A stretch of DNA of 64,000 bases from Fictibacillus terranigra (GTDB taxonomy: Bacteria; Bacillota; Bacilli; Bacillales; Fictibacillaceae), in assembly GCF_030412265.1 (NCBI RefSeq), contig NZ_JAUHLN010000007.1:1-64000 (forward strand). Direction: 5' to 3'. How positions within the stretch are numbered: position 1 is the first letter of the stretch; the number at the start of each line of letters is the position of its first letter. Shown here in pieces: positions 55,222 through 64,000 of the stretch. The notes under the pieces were generated by a model. The model was not told the DNA's origin. It saw nothing but the letters and a program-made list of their open reading frames with translations, and made no database searches. The position numbers were made by a program, and so were the translations under genes.

Positions 55222-57161
55222 GCGCTGTCGTGGTGATTGTCGGAGAAGGGTTTTTGGCAAAGCGAGTAAGTGAAGAACTGTCCAGCCAATACGAGGTCGT
55301 TCGTCAGGCCGATGTCGAGGCTGGGGTAACAAAAGCGGCGAATTTAGCACTGGTCTTAAGCGACGCCTGGCTTCAGCCTATCCATGAGAAGGCTGAAGAG
55401 ATGTTCCAGTCACTCGACATTCCTTGGCTTCGGGGCTTTGTTTCATTCGGTGAGGGAGTAATCGGGCCGTTCGTTCGGCCCCATGCGCCTGGCTGCTCGC
55501 GATGTGCGGATATGAGGCGCTTGATGGCTGGACGCGACCGCAAGGAGATGCGGGAGCTGCAAAAGAGGATGGCATCACAAGGGGGAATACCAACGGACAC
55601 GTGGGCATCACGCACGGGACTTTTGCAGGTGGCTTATTTCATCGTGTCTGAAGCACAGAGGATATTGGAAGGGGGCAGACCGCTTTCGGAAGGACACCTG
55701 TTTTTCATCAGTCTGAAAACGTTGAAGAGCTCAAGTCACTTTTTTCTGCCCGACCCGTTGTGTCCCGTTTGCGGACAATTGCCTGATGATTCACCGGAGG
55801 CGGCGCGAATATCGCTGCAGCCAAGTCCAAAGGTCAGCCCCGACAGTTATCGCTGCCGGCCAATGGATGACCTGAAAAAAGTTCTTGCCAAGGATTACCT
55901 CGATTCCCGGACCGGTTTTCTGAACCGTAAAATGGTCGATCTCGTATCGCCGTTTGCAGATGCCAGTGTAAATCTGCCGCTGTTCACGGGGGACGAGGGA
56001 ACTGCCGGGCGTACCCATTCATATGCGGTAAGCGAATTAACCGCGATTTTGGAGGGGGTTGAACGCCATTGTGGAATGTCACCACGCGGAAAAAAGACGG
56101 TGATTCATGACAGCTTCCGTAATCTGCAGGGGCAAGCACTCCATCCTGTTAAGGTAGGTGTATATTCGAAGGAACAGTATGGGAAGCGTGGTTTTCCGTT
56201 TAAACCGTTTAATCCTGATCAATCGATGAATTGGGTATGGGGTTATTCATTTTTGCAGGAGCGTCCGATTTTAGTTCCAGAGTTTCTCGCGTATTATGGT
56301 TTGGACTATGGGAAGGGCTTTGTCTATGAAAATTCGAATGGATGCGCGCTTGGCGGGACGCTGGAGGAGGCCATTTTCTATGGAATCCTGGAAGTGGTGG
56401 AACGCGATTCTTTCCTGATGACCTGGTACGCACAGCTGCAGATTCCGCGGCTTGATCCTTATTCCGCCAATGATCAAGAATTGGGGTTGATGGTCGACCG
56501 TATGCAAGCTGTGGCAGGGTTTGATCTGCATTTGTTTAATTCAACAACGGAAAACGGGATTCCAAGTGTGTGGGCGATCGCGAAAAACAGAAAACAAAAA
56601 GGCGTGAATATAATCTGTGCAGCCGGAGCTCATCCGGATCCGGTCCGGGCGACAAAAGGAGCGATTCACGAGTTGGCCGGCATGCTGATGTCGTTGGATG
56701 AAAAATTTGAGGCGAACCGTGAAAAGTATTTGAGAATGTTGGATGATTCGTCTTTGGTACGGCAGATGGAGGACCATTCCATGCTGTACAGTTTGCCGCA
56801 GGCAGAGGATCGGCTGCAATTTTTATTGGATGAAGCTCGGCCGTTACGAACTTATGAAGATCAATTCAAGCCGAAGACAACGCATGATGATTTAACCGAT
56901 GATTTGCTGGATATTCTTCAAGTGTTTCGTGATTTGAACCTGGAAGTGATTGTGGTGGACCAGACGACACCGGAAATCAAACGAAACGGGCTGTCTTGCG
57001 TGAAAGTCCTTATTCCGGGAATGATTCCGATGACATTCGGACATCTTTTTACCCGTGTGACAGGGCTGGAAAGGGTGCTGAGGGTGCCGGTGGAGCTTGG
57101 GTATGCGAACCAGATGCTGACTGCTGAACAGCTCAATCCATATCCCCATCCGTTTCCATAA
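55218..57161 (+). CDS. TOMM cyclodehydratase (E1-like docking domain fused to YcaO)
   Basis: A 647-residue fused cyclodehydratase that should use ATP to turn Cys and Ser of the precursor into azolines. The N-terminal docking half has two zinc-type pairs, Cys93-x2-Cys96 (CSRC) and Cys182-x2-Cys185 (CPVC). The YcaO half has the ATP-binding blocks SELTAILEGVERHCG and ENSNGCALGGTLEEAIFYG followed by EVVERDSF, and ends in the proline-rich NPYPHPFP, the C-terminal PxPxP motif of azoline-forming YcaO enzymes. The start overlaps the maturation gene (ATGA). Confidence 0.93.
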   Translation: MSAVVVIVGEGFLAKRVSEELSSQYEVVRQADVEAGVTKAANLALVLSDAWLQPIHEKAEEMFQSLDIPWLRGFVSFGEGVIGPFVRPHAPGCSRCADMRRLMAGRDRKEMRELQKRMASQGGIPTDTWASRTGLLQVAYFIVSEAQRILEGGRPLSEGHLFFISLKTLKSSSHFFLPDPLCPVCGQLPDDSPEAARISLQPSPKVSPDSYRCRPMDDLKKVLAKDYLDSRTGFLNRKMVDLVSPFADASVNLPLFTGDEGTAGRTHSYAVSELTAILEGVERHCGMSPRGKKTVIHDSFRNLQGQALHPVKVGVYSKEQYGKRGFPFKPFNPDQSMNWVWGYSFLQERPILVPEFLAYYGLDYGKGFVYENSNGCALGGTLEEAIFYGILEVVERDSFLMTWYAQLQIPRLDPYSANDQELGLMVDRMQAVAGFDLHLFNSTTENGIPSVWAIAKNRKQKGVNIICAAGAHPDPVRATKGAIHELAGMLMSLDEKFEANREKYLRMLDDSSLVRQMEDHSMLYSLPQAEDRLQFLLDEARPLRTYEDQFKPKTTHDDLTDDLLDILQVFRDLNLEVIVVDQTTPEIKRNGLSCVKVLIPGMIPMTFGHLFTRVTGLERVLRVPVELGYANQMLTAEQLNPYPHPFP

Positions 57162-57183
57162 GTCGTGTTTAGGAGGGAAAGGG

Positions 57184-58761
57184 ATGAGTCTAGATGAATT
57201 CCTGCACAATCTGCATTTTAATACTGAAAAGATAAGACCACCGGACTGGGAAGTGGATTGGGAAGATGCACCGCTTCCATATAAACTTTACCGCGGCTTG
57301 CCTGTATTTCCGTTGTCACTGGAAGTGCCGCTGACGCTTGAAGGACAGGAAACACCAGTGAAGCCGGACCTTCGCGGAATCGGCGATTTACTCTGGTACG
57401 TATACGGGATCACTCAATTAAGCCAGTCAGCCTCGAGCAGCGGTGCTGCCGCACCGGATGGCCTCATGCAGTCTTTTCGGCGGTTTGTTCCATCCGGTGG
57501 GGCATTGTATCCAAACGAGTTATACGTGTATTTGAAGGCAGAAGATTTGCCTCACGGTGTATACCATTATGATGCTGCACACCACCGCTTAATACTATTG
57601 CGGGAAGGTAATTACGATTCTTATTTGGCTCAGGCGCTAGGGAACCGATGTGACGTGTCTGCTTGTTTTGGCACTATCTTTGTGTCGACGGTGTTTTGGA
57701 AAAATTTCTTTAAATACCATAACTTTGCGTACCGTCTTCAAGGGCTGGATGCTGGTGCATTAATCGGACAATTGTTGGAAGTGGCGAAACGGTTCCGCTT
57801 CGAGTCTGGAGTCTGCTTCCAATTTCTTGACCGGGCGTTGAACCACTTGCTTGGGCTCGCCGGACAGGAGGAGAGCGTGTACGCGGTTATTCCTTTGTCG
57901 GCAGAACCTTCATCCACCTGGTTTGCTGACAGGAAGGTCCAGGGCGTGATGGCCTCTTCCGAAAAATTATGCCAGGAGTTAACAGCTGTTCCGCATGAAA
58001 ACTACGATCGTTCTGACAGAGTGGCGGAGTATCCAATGATCATAAAAATGAACGAAGCATCCATGATGGAATCAACAGGTTCGTTTCAGCGAATAGAGAA
58101 GAAGAAGAGGGTAAATGGTGAGGGTCAATGGGTGGCCCTGCCTCACGTGGAACGGTTATCTTACGATCTTGCTTCGGTCTGCCGAAAGCGATATTCACTG
58201 GACACGGATTTCATTTTAAGGAAGGTAAGCCAGCAGAAACTGGCCGCCCTGCTTAAGGAAGCGACGGATTCCTTCGCGTATCGAAATGATTTGGATGAAG
58301 CGCATGAGGGATCCCAATACCGTGTCTCGCTCTATGGATGCATGTATGGCGTTGAAGGTATACAGAATGGTGCCTTCTGCTATGACGCCGAAAATCACCG
58401 GTTACGGAAAATCAATGCCGGAGACTATCGGTCTGCAATGCAGCAAGGGAGCGCAGGCCATAATGTTAATCTGTTCCAAGTGCCGCTTTGCCTGCATGTG
58501 GCGGGGGAAATGAATTTCCTCAAAACGTCATTAGGCTATCGAGGTTATCGCATTCAGCAAATGGAAGCCGGTATGCTGGTGCAGCGATTGCTGCTTACGG
58601 CGTCAGCCCTCGGGATGGGCGGGCACCCTCTCCTTGGATTTGAACCCGGCATGTGCGACGAGCTATACAAGATGAAACCGCAAGGGAAAACGAGCCTCAT
58701 TCAAGTACCGGTGGGGCATTATCATCCCCGCCCTTGGTTGAAGGGGATGCTGCATAGCTAG
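57184..58761 (+). CDS. SagB-type dehydrogenase (azoline oxidase)
   Basis: A 525-residue FMN-dependent nitroreductase-fold enzyme that should oxidise azolines to thiazoles and oxazoles. It has two nitroreductase-like halves: in the first, RRFVPSGGALYPNELYVYL, GVYHYDAAHHRL and GLDAGALIGQLLEVA; in the second, YRVSLYGCMYGVEG, GAFCYDAENHRL and QMEAGMLVQRLLLTA. The SGGALYPNE block is the FMN-contacting signature of SagB proteins. It follows the cyclodehydratase after 22 bases with AGGAGGG and ends in a strong terminator. No dedicated transporter, immunity or protease gene is in the cluster. Confidence 0.9.
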   Translation: MSLDEFLHNLHFNTEKIRPPDWEVDWEDAPLPYKLYRGLPVFPLSLEVPLTLEGQETPVKPDLRGIGDLLWYVYGITQLSQSASSSGAAAPDGLMQSFRRFVPSGGALYPNELYVYLKAEDLPHGVYHYDAAHHRLILLREGNYDSYLAQALGNRCDVSACFGTIFVSTVFWKNFFKYHNFAYRLQGLDAGALIGQLLEVAKRFRFESGVCFQFLDRALNHLLGLAGQEESVYAVIPLSAEPSSTWFADRKVQGVMASSEKLCQELTAVPHENYDRSDRVAEYPMIIKMNEASMMESTGSFQRIEKKKRVNGEGQWVALPHVERLSYDLASVCRKRYSLDTDFILRKVSQQKLAALLKEATDSFAYRNDLDEAHEGSQYRVSLYGCMYGVEGIQNGAFCYDAENHRLRKINAGDYRSAMQQGSAGHNVNLFQVPLCLHVAGEMNFLKTSLGYRGYRIQQMEAGMLVQRLLLTASALGMGGHPLLGFEPGMCDELYKMKPQGKTSLIQVPVGHYHPRPWLKGMLHS

Positions 58762-58773
58762 AAGGGGAAAGAA

Positions 58774-58805
58774 AAACCCGGAGTCCTGCTAAGGAATCCG
58801 GGTTT
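58774..58805 (+). terminator. Terminator of the TOMM operon
   Basis: AAACCCGGA pairs with TCCGGGTTT around a 14-base loop, just after the dehydrogenase stop. The T run is short. Confidence 0.82.
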
Positions 58806-58914
58806 ATCATACCCTGCATCACAAAGGTAACAACGGCCGCATTTTTAGTTCTTTCTTGGAGAAGACCACAATACATTTTACTAATAAAGCTTCTCAATCA
58901 AAGGAGGGCGAAGG

Positions 58915-59166
58915 ATGGACTTGATCAATAACTTTGCGCCATATGTAGGGCTTGCCGTCGTTCTGTATGCAATCCGCCATACGTCGAAGGTGTCGAACCG
59001 GTATATACCCATTGTGGCCATTGTATTAGGGGTGCTGTATTCGTTCTGGGAAGCAGGCGGCGCTACCCCGCATTCCACATTAGTGGGTCTGAAATATGCG
59101 CTTCTCGGGATCGGAACCGTAGCAGGCGTAAAATATTTCGCAGAAGGGTCATCCGCCAAGAAATAA
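58915..59166 (+). CDS. Holin-like membrane protein (Phage_holin_5_2 type)
   Basis: An 83-residue protein with two to three hydrophobic helices: an opening MDLINNFAPYVGLAVVLY, RYIPIVAIVLGVLYSFW and GLKYALLGIGTVAGVKYF, with a short charged tail. The layout matches small phage holins of the Phage_holin_5_2 group. A strong AAAGGAGGG precedes ATG 58915 and a terminator follows, so it is a single-gene unit. No endolysin or other phage gene is near. It could be a domesticated holin, perhaps helping release the neighbouring bacteriocin; that link is conjecture. Confidence 0.7.
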   Translation: MDLINNFAPYVGLAVVLYAIRHTSKVSNRYIPIVAIVLGVLYSFWEAGGATPHSTLVGLKYALLGIGTVAGVKYFAEGSSAKK

Positions 59167-59186
59167 ACACGATAACAATAAAGCAG

Positions 59187-59213
59187 GGCCGCCGTTTCCA
59201 GGCGGCCTTTTTA
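59187..59213 (+). terminator. Terminator of the holin-like gene
   Basis: GGCCGCC pairs with GGCGGCC around a seven-base loop and is followed by five T. Confidence 0.92.
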
Positions 59214-59400
59214 CATCCGATGGAAATCCTAGAAAAGTTTGTCGATAACAAGGAGTTATGCCCGCCCGTTGCGAATGTTATTAAAATAGGAAATAGAACC
59301 TAGACTGCATTTTGGGGACTAGGGTCATCAGGCATCAAACGGGGGTATACCTTTTTTAGAAATTGCCGCCGTACCGCCTATTATAAAGGGGGCTCACCGC

Positions 59401-60378
59401 ATGAGTGCAAACAAAATGAAGTTTGACAGCTACCGTTCTGAACTGGAGGCTGTTATTAGAAATATAGAAAATGTCATGGTAGGAAAGAAGCAAGTTTCAG
59501 AGTTAAGCATAGTGGCTTTGCTTGCAGGGGGACATGTGCTGCTTGAAGACGTGCCGGGCGTAGGGAAGACCATGATGGTCCGTGCGATCGCAAAGTCACT
59601 GGGACTTCAGTTTAGCAGGATCCAGTTTACTCCTGATCTATTGCCTTCTGATATTACGGGTGTTTCCATCTTCAATCAAAAGGAAATGAACTTTGAATTT
59701 CGAGCCGGGCCGCTCATGGGAAATGTCATACTCGCAGATGAAATCAACCGCACCTCCCCCAAGACACAATCCGCCCTCTTAGAATCCATGGAAGAGAAGA
59801 GCATCACCGTAGACGGCCGGACCCACATCCTGCCGAGCCCTTTCTTCGTCATGGCTACCCAGAACCCGATTGAATATGAAGGAACATATCCGCTCCCTGA
59901 AGCCCAGCTGGATCGATTTCTTATAAAACTGAACATGGGCTACCCAACACCTGATGAAGAGATGTCGATCTTAAGCCTCATCACGCAGGATCATCCGATC
60001 GATCACTTGAAGCCGGTCGTCACGGCCGAGGAACTGAACGGTATGAAGGAACAGGTGAAGGCCGTTTACGTGGATGAAACCGTAAAGAAATACATCATAG
60101 ATCTCGTGAACCGCACGCGCAACCACCGATCCATTTATTTGGGTGCCAGCCCAAGGGGATCACTGGCTCTGATGAAAGCCGCCCAAGCGCATGCTTTTAT
60201 GATGGACAGGGATTTTGTTGTGCCTGACGATGTGAAATACCTCGCTCCATTCGTCCTGACACACCGAATTCTTTTAAAGCCGGAAGCCAGGTTTGAAGGA
60301 GAGACCGCTGATACGGTCGTCCGAGACCTTCTGAACCGTGTGCCTGTTCCCATCCAGAAGGGGCAGCATGCGAGATGA
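59401..60378 (+). CDS. yeaC: MoxR family AAA+ ATPase (YeaC-like)
   Basis: A 325-residue AAA+ ATPase with Walker A DVPGVGKTMM, Walker B VILADEINRTSPK, sensor-type ATQNPIEYEGTYPLPEAQLD and the Arg-finger region. MoxR proteins act as chaperone-like activators of protein complexes. Here it is followed by a DUF58 protein and a transglutaminase, the widespread MoxR-DUF58-TGase triad, and is overlapped by yeaD (ATGA). The gene order equals B. subtilis yeaC-yeaD-yebA. AAAGGGGG precedes the start. Confidence 0.93.
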   Translation: MSANKMKFDSYRSELEAVIRNIENVMVGKKQVSELSIVALLAGGHVLLEDVPGVGKTMMVRAIAKSLGLQFSRIQFTPDLLPSDITGVSIFNQKEMNFEFRAGPLMGNVILADEINRTSPKTQSALLESMEEKSITVDGRTHILPSPFFVMATQNPIEYEGTYPLPEAQLDRFLIKLNMGYPTPDEEMSILSLITQDHPIDHLKPVVTAEELNGMKEQVKAVYVDETVKKYIIDLVNRTRNHRSIYLGASPRGSLALMKAAQAHAFMMDRDFVVPDDVKYLAPFVLTHRILLKPEARFEGETADTVVRDLLNRVPVPIQKGQHAR

Positions 60379-61646
60379 AGCGGCTAAAGTGGAAGCTGAA
60401 CGGCAAATATAAAACCCCGCTTGGCCTTGCGGGTATTATCATCCTCTTGGGCCTGACCTTTTCGTACGCGATGTTTCAGGGCGGTTTTGTGAGCTGGTTT
60501 TTGTTTTACAGTGTTTTTCCTTTTACCATCTATACGGCAGCGATGGTCTTCTATCCCCTTCATCATATTCGGCTGACGAGGGAACTGAGCAAGGATTTGC
60601 TGATGGCCGGTGAGGAACTGACTGTGACCATCCGTTTGAAACGAAAAACTCCTTTTCCGCTGTTCTACCTCGTCATCCATGACGAGATTCCCGCTCCTTT
60701 ATATAAAGAAACGGTTCATGGAGGAGAAGAGGGTCAGATCCATTCCCGGGTGCTGTTCTTTCCTTTGTTTAAAAAGAATCTCGTCTATACGTACCGGATC
60801 AAACCGGTCCCTCGCGGCGTTTACGAGCTGAACAGCATCGCGCTCAAAACCGGGGATGTGTTCGGTTTTGTACAAAAAGAAATCAAAGTAAACCTTTCGG
60901 ACAAGGTCTTCATCTATCCAAGGTATCAAGAGATCGAGCGCTGGGAGATGGACAAGCATCTTCAGAGCGGGATTCAGCGAGCCGGCAGAAAATCGCTGAC
61001 GGACTATACATCAACGGTGAGCGTCAGGGACTATGCACCGGGAGACCGGCTGTCCTGGCTGCATTGGAAGGCGAGTGCGCGATCCAACAAACTCCTCACC
61101 AAAGTCTTTGAACATCAGCGCAACGACGATTATATCATTGTGCTGGATCAATCTGAACAAAGCTATGGCAATCAGAACTGGCTGTTTGAAAAGGCGGTTT
61201 CCTTTGCAGCTTCCATCACGCATTATTCGGTCCAAAAGGGAGCGTCCCTAGGGCTGCACAGTTACCGGAAGAAAGGGCAGCTGGCGATGAACAGCGGCAC
61301 GGACCACGAATGGAGGATCTTTCATGAGCTGGCAGGCGTTCAGCCGGATGTAAAGCAACCTTTTTATGAATGGCTTAAAAAGGAATTCGCCGATGGCAGG
61401 CTTGAGGGAAGAACCATGGTGATCATCTCTCCGCTGCTCGATGATGTGATGACCAAGACGCTGGAGATGATTTCGGCCCGCCAGGCCAACGTGGTGTATT
61501 TCTATATGTCGTCCAATGAAAGGCTCCACCCTCAAGAACTGACGTACATCCACCGTTTAAACAATAGTTTAATTCCTGCGGTTTCCATTAACGGGCCGAG
61601 GTTCAGTGACGCAATAAAGGCAGGTGCAAGCCGTGCAACCATTTAA
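60375..61646 (+). CDS. yeaD: DUF58 family protein (YeaD-like)
   Basis: A 423-residue protein with two N-terminal membrane helices (LGLAGIIILLGLTFSYAMF and WFLFYSVFPFTIYTAAMVFY), then a large cytoplasmic part with the DUF58 signature DYTSTVSVRDYAPGDRLSWL followed by HWKASARS (about residue 215-240) and a vWA-like fold (DDYIIVLDQSEQSYGN). It is the middle member of the MoxR-DUF58-TGase operon. Exact function is unknown; the complex is thought to act on cell-surface processes. Confidence 0.92.
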   Translation: MKRLKWKLNGKYKTPLGLAGIIILLGLTFSYAMFQGGFVSWFLFYSVFPFTIYTAAMVFYPLHHIRLTRELSKDLLMAGEELTVTIRLKRKTPFPLFYLVIHDEIPAPLYKETVHGGEEGQIHSRVLFFPLFKKNLVYTYRIKPVPRGVYELNSIALKTGDVFGFVQKEIKVNLSDKVFIYPRYQEIERWEMDKHLQSGIQRAGRKSLTDYTSTVSVRDYAPGDRLSWLHWKASARSNKLLTKVFEHQRNDDYIIVLDQSEQSYGNQNWLFEKAVSFAASITHYSVQKGASLGLHSYRKKGQLAMNSGTDHEWRIFHELAGVQPDVKQPFYEWLKKEFADGRLEGRTMVIISPLLDDVMTKTLEMISARQANVVYFYMSSNERLHPQELTYIHRLNNSLIPAVSINGPRFSDAIKAGASRATI

Positions 61647-63822
61647 TGAAAACCGGCCGCCGTCTGTATATTCTCTTGTTCTTTATGCTTTGGGCTTTAT
61701 GCTCCTGTGGGAATGGCTCAGGCCCCTTACTCAGATCACGTCAACCGAGGACACGCAGATCTTTGTCGTGTTCACCGCGTTTTTGTTCATTGTTGCGTAT
61801 TTCCGGCTGCCGTTTTGGATTTCTTTTCCGATCAAGTTAATCGCACTGCTTTATGCGGTGCATGCCCTGTATTACCCGGATGTTTTTCTTTCGTTTCAAT
61901 GGGTTCCTCACTTGATCGGTGATTTACAGAGCAGCCTCGCGCTCATCTGGGATCAGCAATGGACCGAAATGTCATCGCTGAGCCGGTCACTGCTGTTCTT
62001 CATATTGCTTTGGCTCGTGAGCTACCTCATGCATTACTGGCTCATTCAGGCGAAGCGGATCTTTCTCTTCCTGTTCATCACTGTTCTCTATATCACGGTC
62101 CTGGATACGTTTACACCGTATGATGCAAAGATGGCGATCGTGCGCACAGTGTTTATCGGACTGATTCTTGTCGGTATCCTGCGGATCATGAAAATTGTGG
62201 AGGCGGAGGGCTTTTCCCTCATGAAGGGGAGATTCCCCGTCATGTGGATGGTTCCGCTCACCGTTGTCATCGCGCTGTCTTCCACTCTGGGCCTGCTGGC
62301 GCCCAAAGCCTCTCCACAATGGCCAGACCCGGTGCCTTTTATCACGTCCATGTCGGATAAAGGGGAAGAGGGAGCCGGTATCAACACCCGGTTTGCCCGG
62401 ATCGGATACGGAACGAACGACAGCCGTCTCGGTGGACCGTTCAAATTTGATTACAAAGAGGTTTTTACAGCAACCGTTAAAGAAAGGCACTACTGGCGCG
62501 TTGAAACGAAGGATGCCTATACCGGGAAAGGATGGGAGAACTCCTTCTCCAACGAACAGCTTCTGTTAGACAGACGATCTGTGGAGTATGCTGCTCCCGG
62601 CTCCAGTCTAATTGAACAGGGCGGAGCTCAGATGGTGAAAGAGGAAGCCTCGATCAATATGGCGAAGACCTATCCGTTCATCGTTTCACCAGGCGTCATT
62701 ACTTCCATTCAAGCGAAAAAGAACGTGGACTTTATGCTTGATCCGCTGACCGGTCAGATCAATACGACGAACGGGGGCAATCCAACCCGGCTTAAGCAAT
62801 ATAAATTGGAGTATGAACTTCCGCAGTACGATAAGAAAAAGTTAAGGGAAAGCAGCCGGTCCTATCCGCAATATGTGACGCAATATTATCTGCAGCTTCC
62901 TGCAGAACTCCCTCAGCGGGTGAAAAAATTGGCGGCCCGGATCGTAAAGAATGAAGATAACCCGTATGACAAAGCCAAGGCGGTTGAAAATTATTTCTCG
63001 CTCAATAATTTTGGCTATGATACCGTCGATGTGAGGGTCCCGAAGAAAAACGAAGATTACGTGGACAAGTTTTTATTTGATGCACAAAAAGGGTACTGTG
63101 ATAACTTTTCTACTTCCATGATCGTACTGCTTCGTTCAGTCGGCATTCCTGCACGCTGGGTGAAAGGCTTCACGTACGGTGAGTATCAGGATACGAAAAA
63201 CGTGTACAAGTCGTATAAAATTACGAATGCCAATGCCCATTCCTGGCCGGAGGTTTATTTTGCAGGTGTCGGATGGGTGCCTTTTGAACCGACAAGAGGG
63301 TTTTCCAATCCAACTCCGATCGAAGAGGAAATGAAAAGGGCGTCTGCACCAGTCGCCCCTCCGGTCAAGAAGAAGGATAAAAAGCAAGTACAGCCTGATA
63401 AGAAGGAACAATCGGCCAGCAAGGGACAAAATGGAGACGGAACGTTAGCCATCATCGGCACAGCCTTGCTTTACGTGATTCCGCTTACCGTCGCTGCAGC
63501 ACTTCTTGCTGTTCTTTTCCGAAAAAAATGGCTCCGTCAGTATTACATCTGGAGATTCCGCAGGAGGAAAGGGTCAGGAACATTCTCAGATGCGTACGAT
63601 CGCCTCCTTTGGCTGACCCAGCTTTACGGGCTGAAAAAGGATCCTTCCTATACCCTGAGGGAATATGCGGTATATGTTGACCGTTCGCTGGACACTCGGG
63701 ATATGAGGAGGCTCACTTCGGCATATGAATCCCTTCAATACAGCAATAAGCAGATGGCGGATCCATGGACAGAAACCAACAAGGAATTGTGGGAAAATTT
63801 AATTAAAAAGCTGCGGGGTTGA
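61633..63822 (+). CDS. yebA: Membrane transglutaminase-like protein (YebA-like)
   Basis: A 729-residue protein with about six N-terminal membrane helices (to residue 215), an extracellular transglutaminase-like domain, and a further helix near residue 610 leading to a cytoplasmic DUF4129-like tail. The catalytic triad is visible: Cys in KGYCDNFSTSMIVLLRSVGI, His in NANAHSWPEVYF and the following acidic residue in FEPTRGF. The overlap with yeaD indicates coupling. I prefer GTG 61633, eight bases after AAAGGCAGG, over GTG 61624. Confidence 0.92.
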   Translation: MQPFNENRPPSVYSLVLYALGFMLLWEWLRPLTQITSTEDTQIFVVFTAFLFIVAYFRLPFWISFPIKLIALLYAVHALYYPDVFLSFQWVPHLIGDLQSSLALIWDQQWTEMSSLSRSLLFFILLWLVSYLMHYWLIQAKRIFLFLFITVLYITVLDTFTPYDAKMAIVRTVFIGLILVGILRIMKIVEAEGFSLMKGRFPVMWMVPLTVVIALSSTLGLLAPKASPQWPDPVPFITSMSDKGEEGAGINTRFARIGYGTNDSRLGGPFKFDYKEVFTATVKERHYWRVETKDAYTGKGWENSFSNEQLLLDRRSVEYAAPGSSLIEQGGAQMVKEEASINMAKTYPFIVSPGVITSIQAKKNVDFMLDPLTGQINTTNGGNPTRLKQYKLEYELPQYDKKKLRESSRSYPQYVTQYYLQLPAELPQRVKKLAARIVKNEDNPYDKAKAVENYFSLNNFGYDTVDVRVPKKNEDYVDKFLFDAQKGYCDNFSTSMIVLLRSVGIPARWVKGFTYGEYQDTKNVYKSYKITNANAHSWPEVYFAGVGWVPFEPTRGFSNPTPIEEEMKRASAPVAPPVKKKDKKQVQPDKKEQSASKGQNGDGTLAIIGTALLYVIPLTVAAALLAVLFRKKWLRQYYIWRFRRRKGSGTFSDAYDRLLWLTQLYGLKKDPSYTLREYAVYVDRSLDTRDMRRLTSAYESLQYSNKQMADPWTETNKELWENLIKKLRG

Positions 63823-63877
63823 CCGCCTGACAGGCCATTGTTAGAATGTGCTTAAGATACAATGCCATCAATATTAT

Positions 63878-63997
63878 TCACCTTCGTATATCCTCGATAA
63901 TAAGGATCGAGAGTCTCTACCGGGCTGCCGTAAATGGCCTGACTATGAAGGCAGGGTTCTTTATGTACAACCGGAATTCTGCCTTTGTTTTTTTTGC
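63878..63997 (+). promoter_or_regulatory. Guanine-type purine riboswitch with terminator
   Basis: The stem P1 pairs CCTTC (63881-63885) with GAAGG (63947-63951). P2 is CCTCGATAATAAGGATCGAG-like, the conserved junction GTCTCTACCGGG follows, then P3 CTGCCGTAAATGG and the junction CCTGACTATG. C63943 in GACTAT occupies the purine-specifying position; C selects guanine, U would select adenine. AAGGCAG (63948-63954), which shares bases with P1, can instead pair with CTGCCTT (63979-63985) before a run of eight T, giving a transcription-off switch. By synteny the gene beyond the window end is probably guaA or a purine permease. Confidence 0.92.
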
Positions 63998-64000
63998 TGA

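Overview
The window is a chromosomal segment of a low-GC Gram-positive bacterium of the family Bacillaceae. The gene order thiL-tsaE-tsaB-rimI-tsaD-(ABC-F)-moaC-rex-tatA-tatC-ydiK-ydiL-groES-groEL, and later yeaC-yeaD-yebA followed by a purine riboswitch, matches the Bacillus subtilis backbone. I cannot assign genus or species from the sequence alone.

Layout. 1-3500: 3' tip of a 5S rRNA, its terminator, ten 21-bp tandem repeats, a decayed Cys/Met metabolism enzyme, an amino-acid permease, and tRNA-fMet and tRNA-Asp. 3540-16242: backbone housekeeping genes (thiamine, t6A tRNA modification, an ABC-F protein, MoaC, Rex, Tat export, sarcosine oxidase, CIRCE-controlled groESL), with a DnaA-box cluster behind tsaD. 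16227-38550: an AT-rich genomic island inserted at the 3' end of groEL. It is bounded by a perfect 17-bp direct repeat that includes the last groEL codons. It carries two decayed tyrosine integrases and two candidate defence modules: a three-gene operon that looks like an ABC-three-component (ABC-3C) system with a Cap4/DUF4297-like nuclease, and a six-gene BREX locus in which the usual brxL is replaced by an SNF2-type helicase. A short decayed segment with an HNH fragment and a second, degenerate att-like sequence follows. 39190-52330: an SDR enzyme, three luciferase-like oxidoreductases with an ArsR regulator, a DUF4317 protein, an ECF S component, a LytS/LytT-type two-component system next to cstA, an EamA transporter and an unlisted 44-residue membrane peptide. 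52620-58810: a thiazole/oxazole-modified bacteriocin cluster of the heterocycloanthracin/sonorensin type (22-Cys precursor, ThiF-like maturation protein, YcaO cyclodehydratase, SagB-type dehydrogenase), followed by a holin-like gene. 59400-64000: MoxR ATPase, DUF58 protein and membrane transglutaminase, then a guanine riboswitch whose downstream gene lies outside the window.

How the parts work together. The groEL 3' end acts as an integration hot spot. Successive elements seem to have piled up there and lost their recombinases, leaving anti-phage modules behind. The ABC-3C and BREX operons each have their own promoter-like sequence and complete reading frames, so both may be active. The bacteriocin cluster has all core modification genes plus its substrate in one locus. 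The LytST pair beside CstA suggests sensing and uptake of pyruvate or a related carbon source, with a cre-like box adding catabolite control.

Limits: family names come from motif reading by eye. No database search, alignment or folding program was run. The ABC-3C assignment, the BREX subtype and the DnaA-cluster function are the main inferences.
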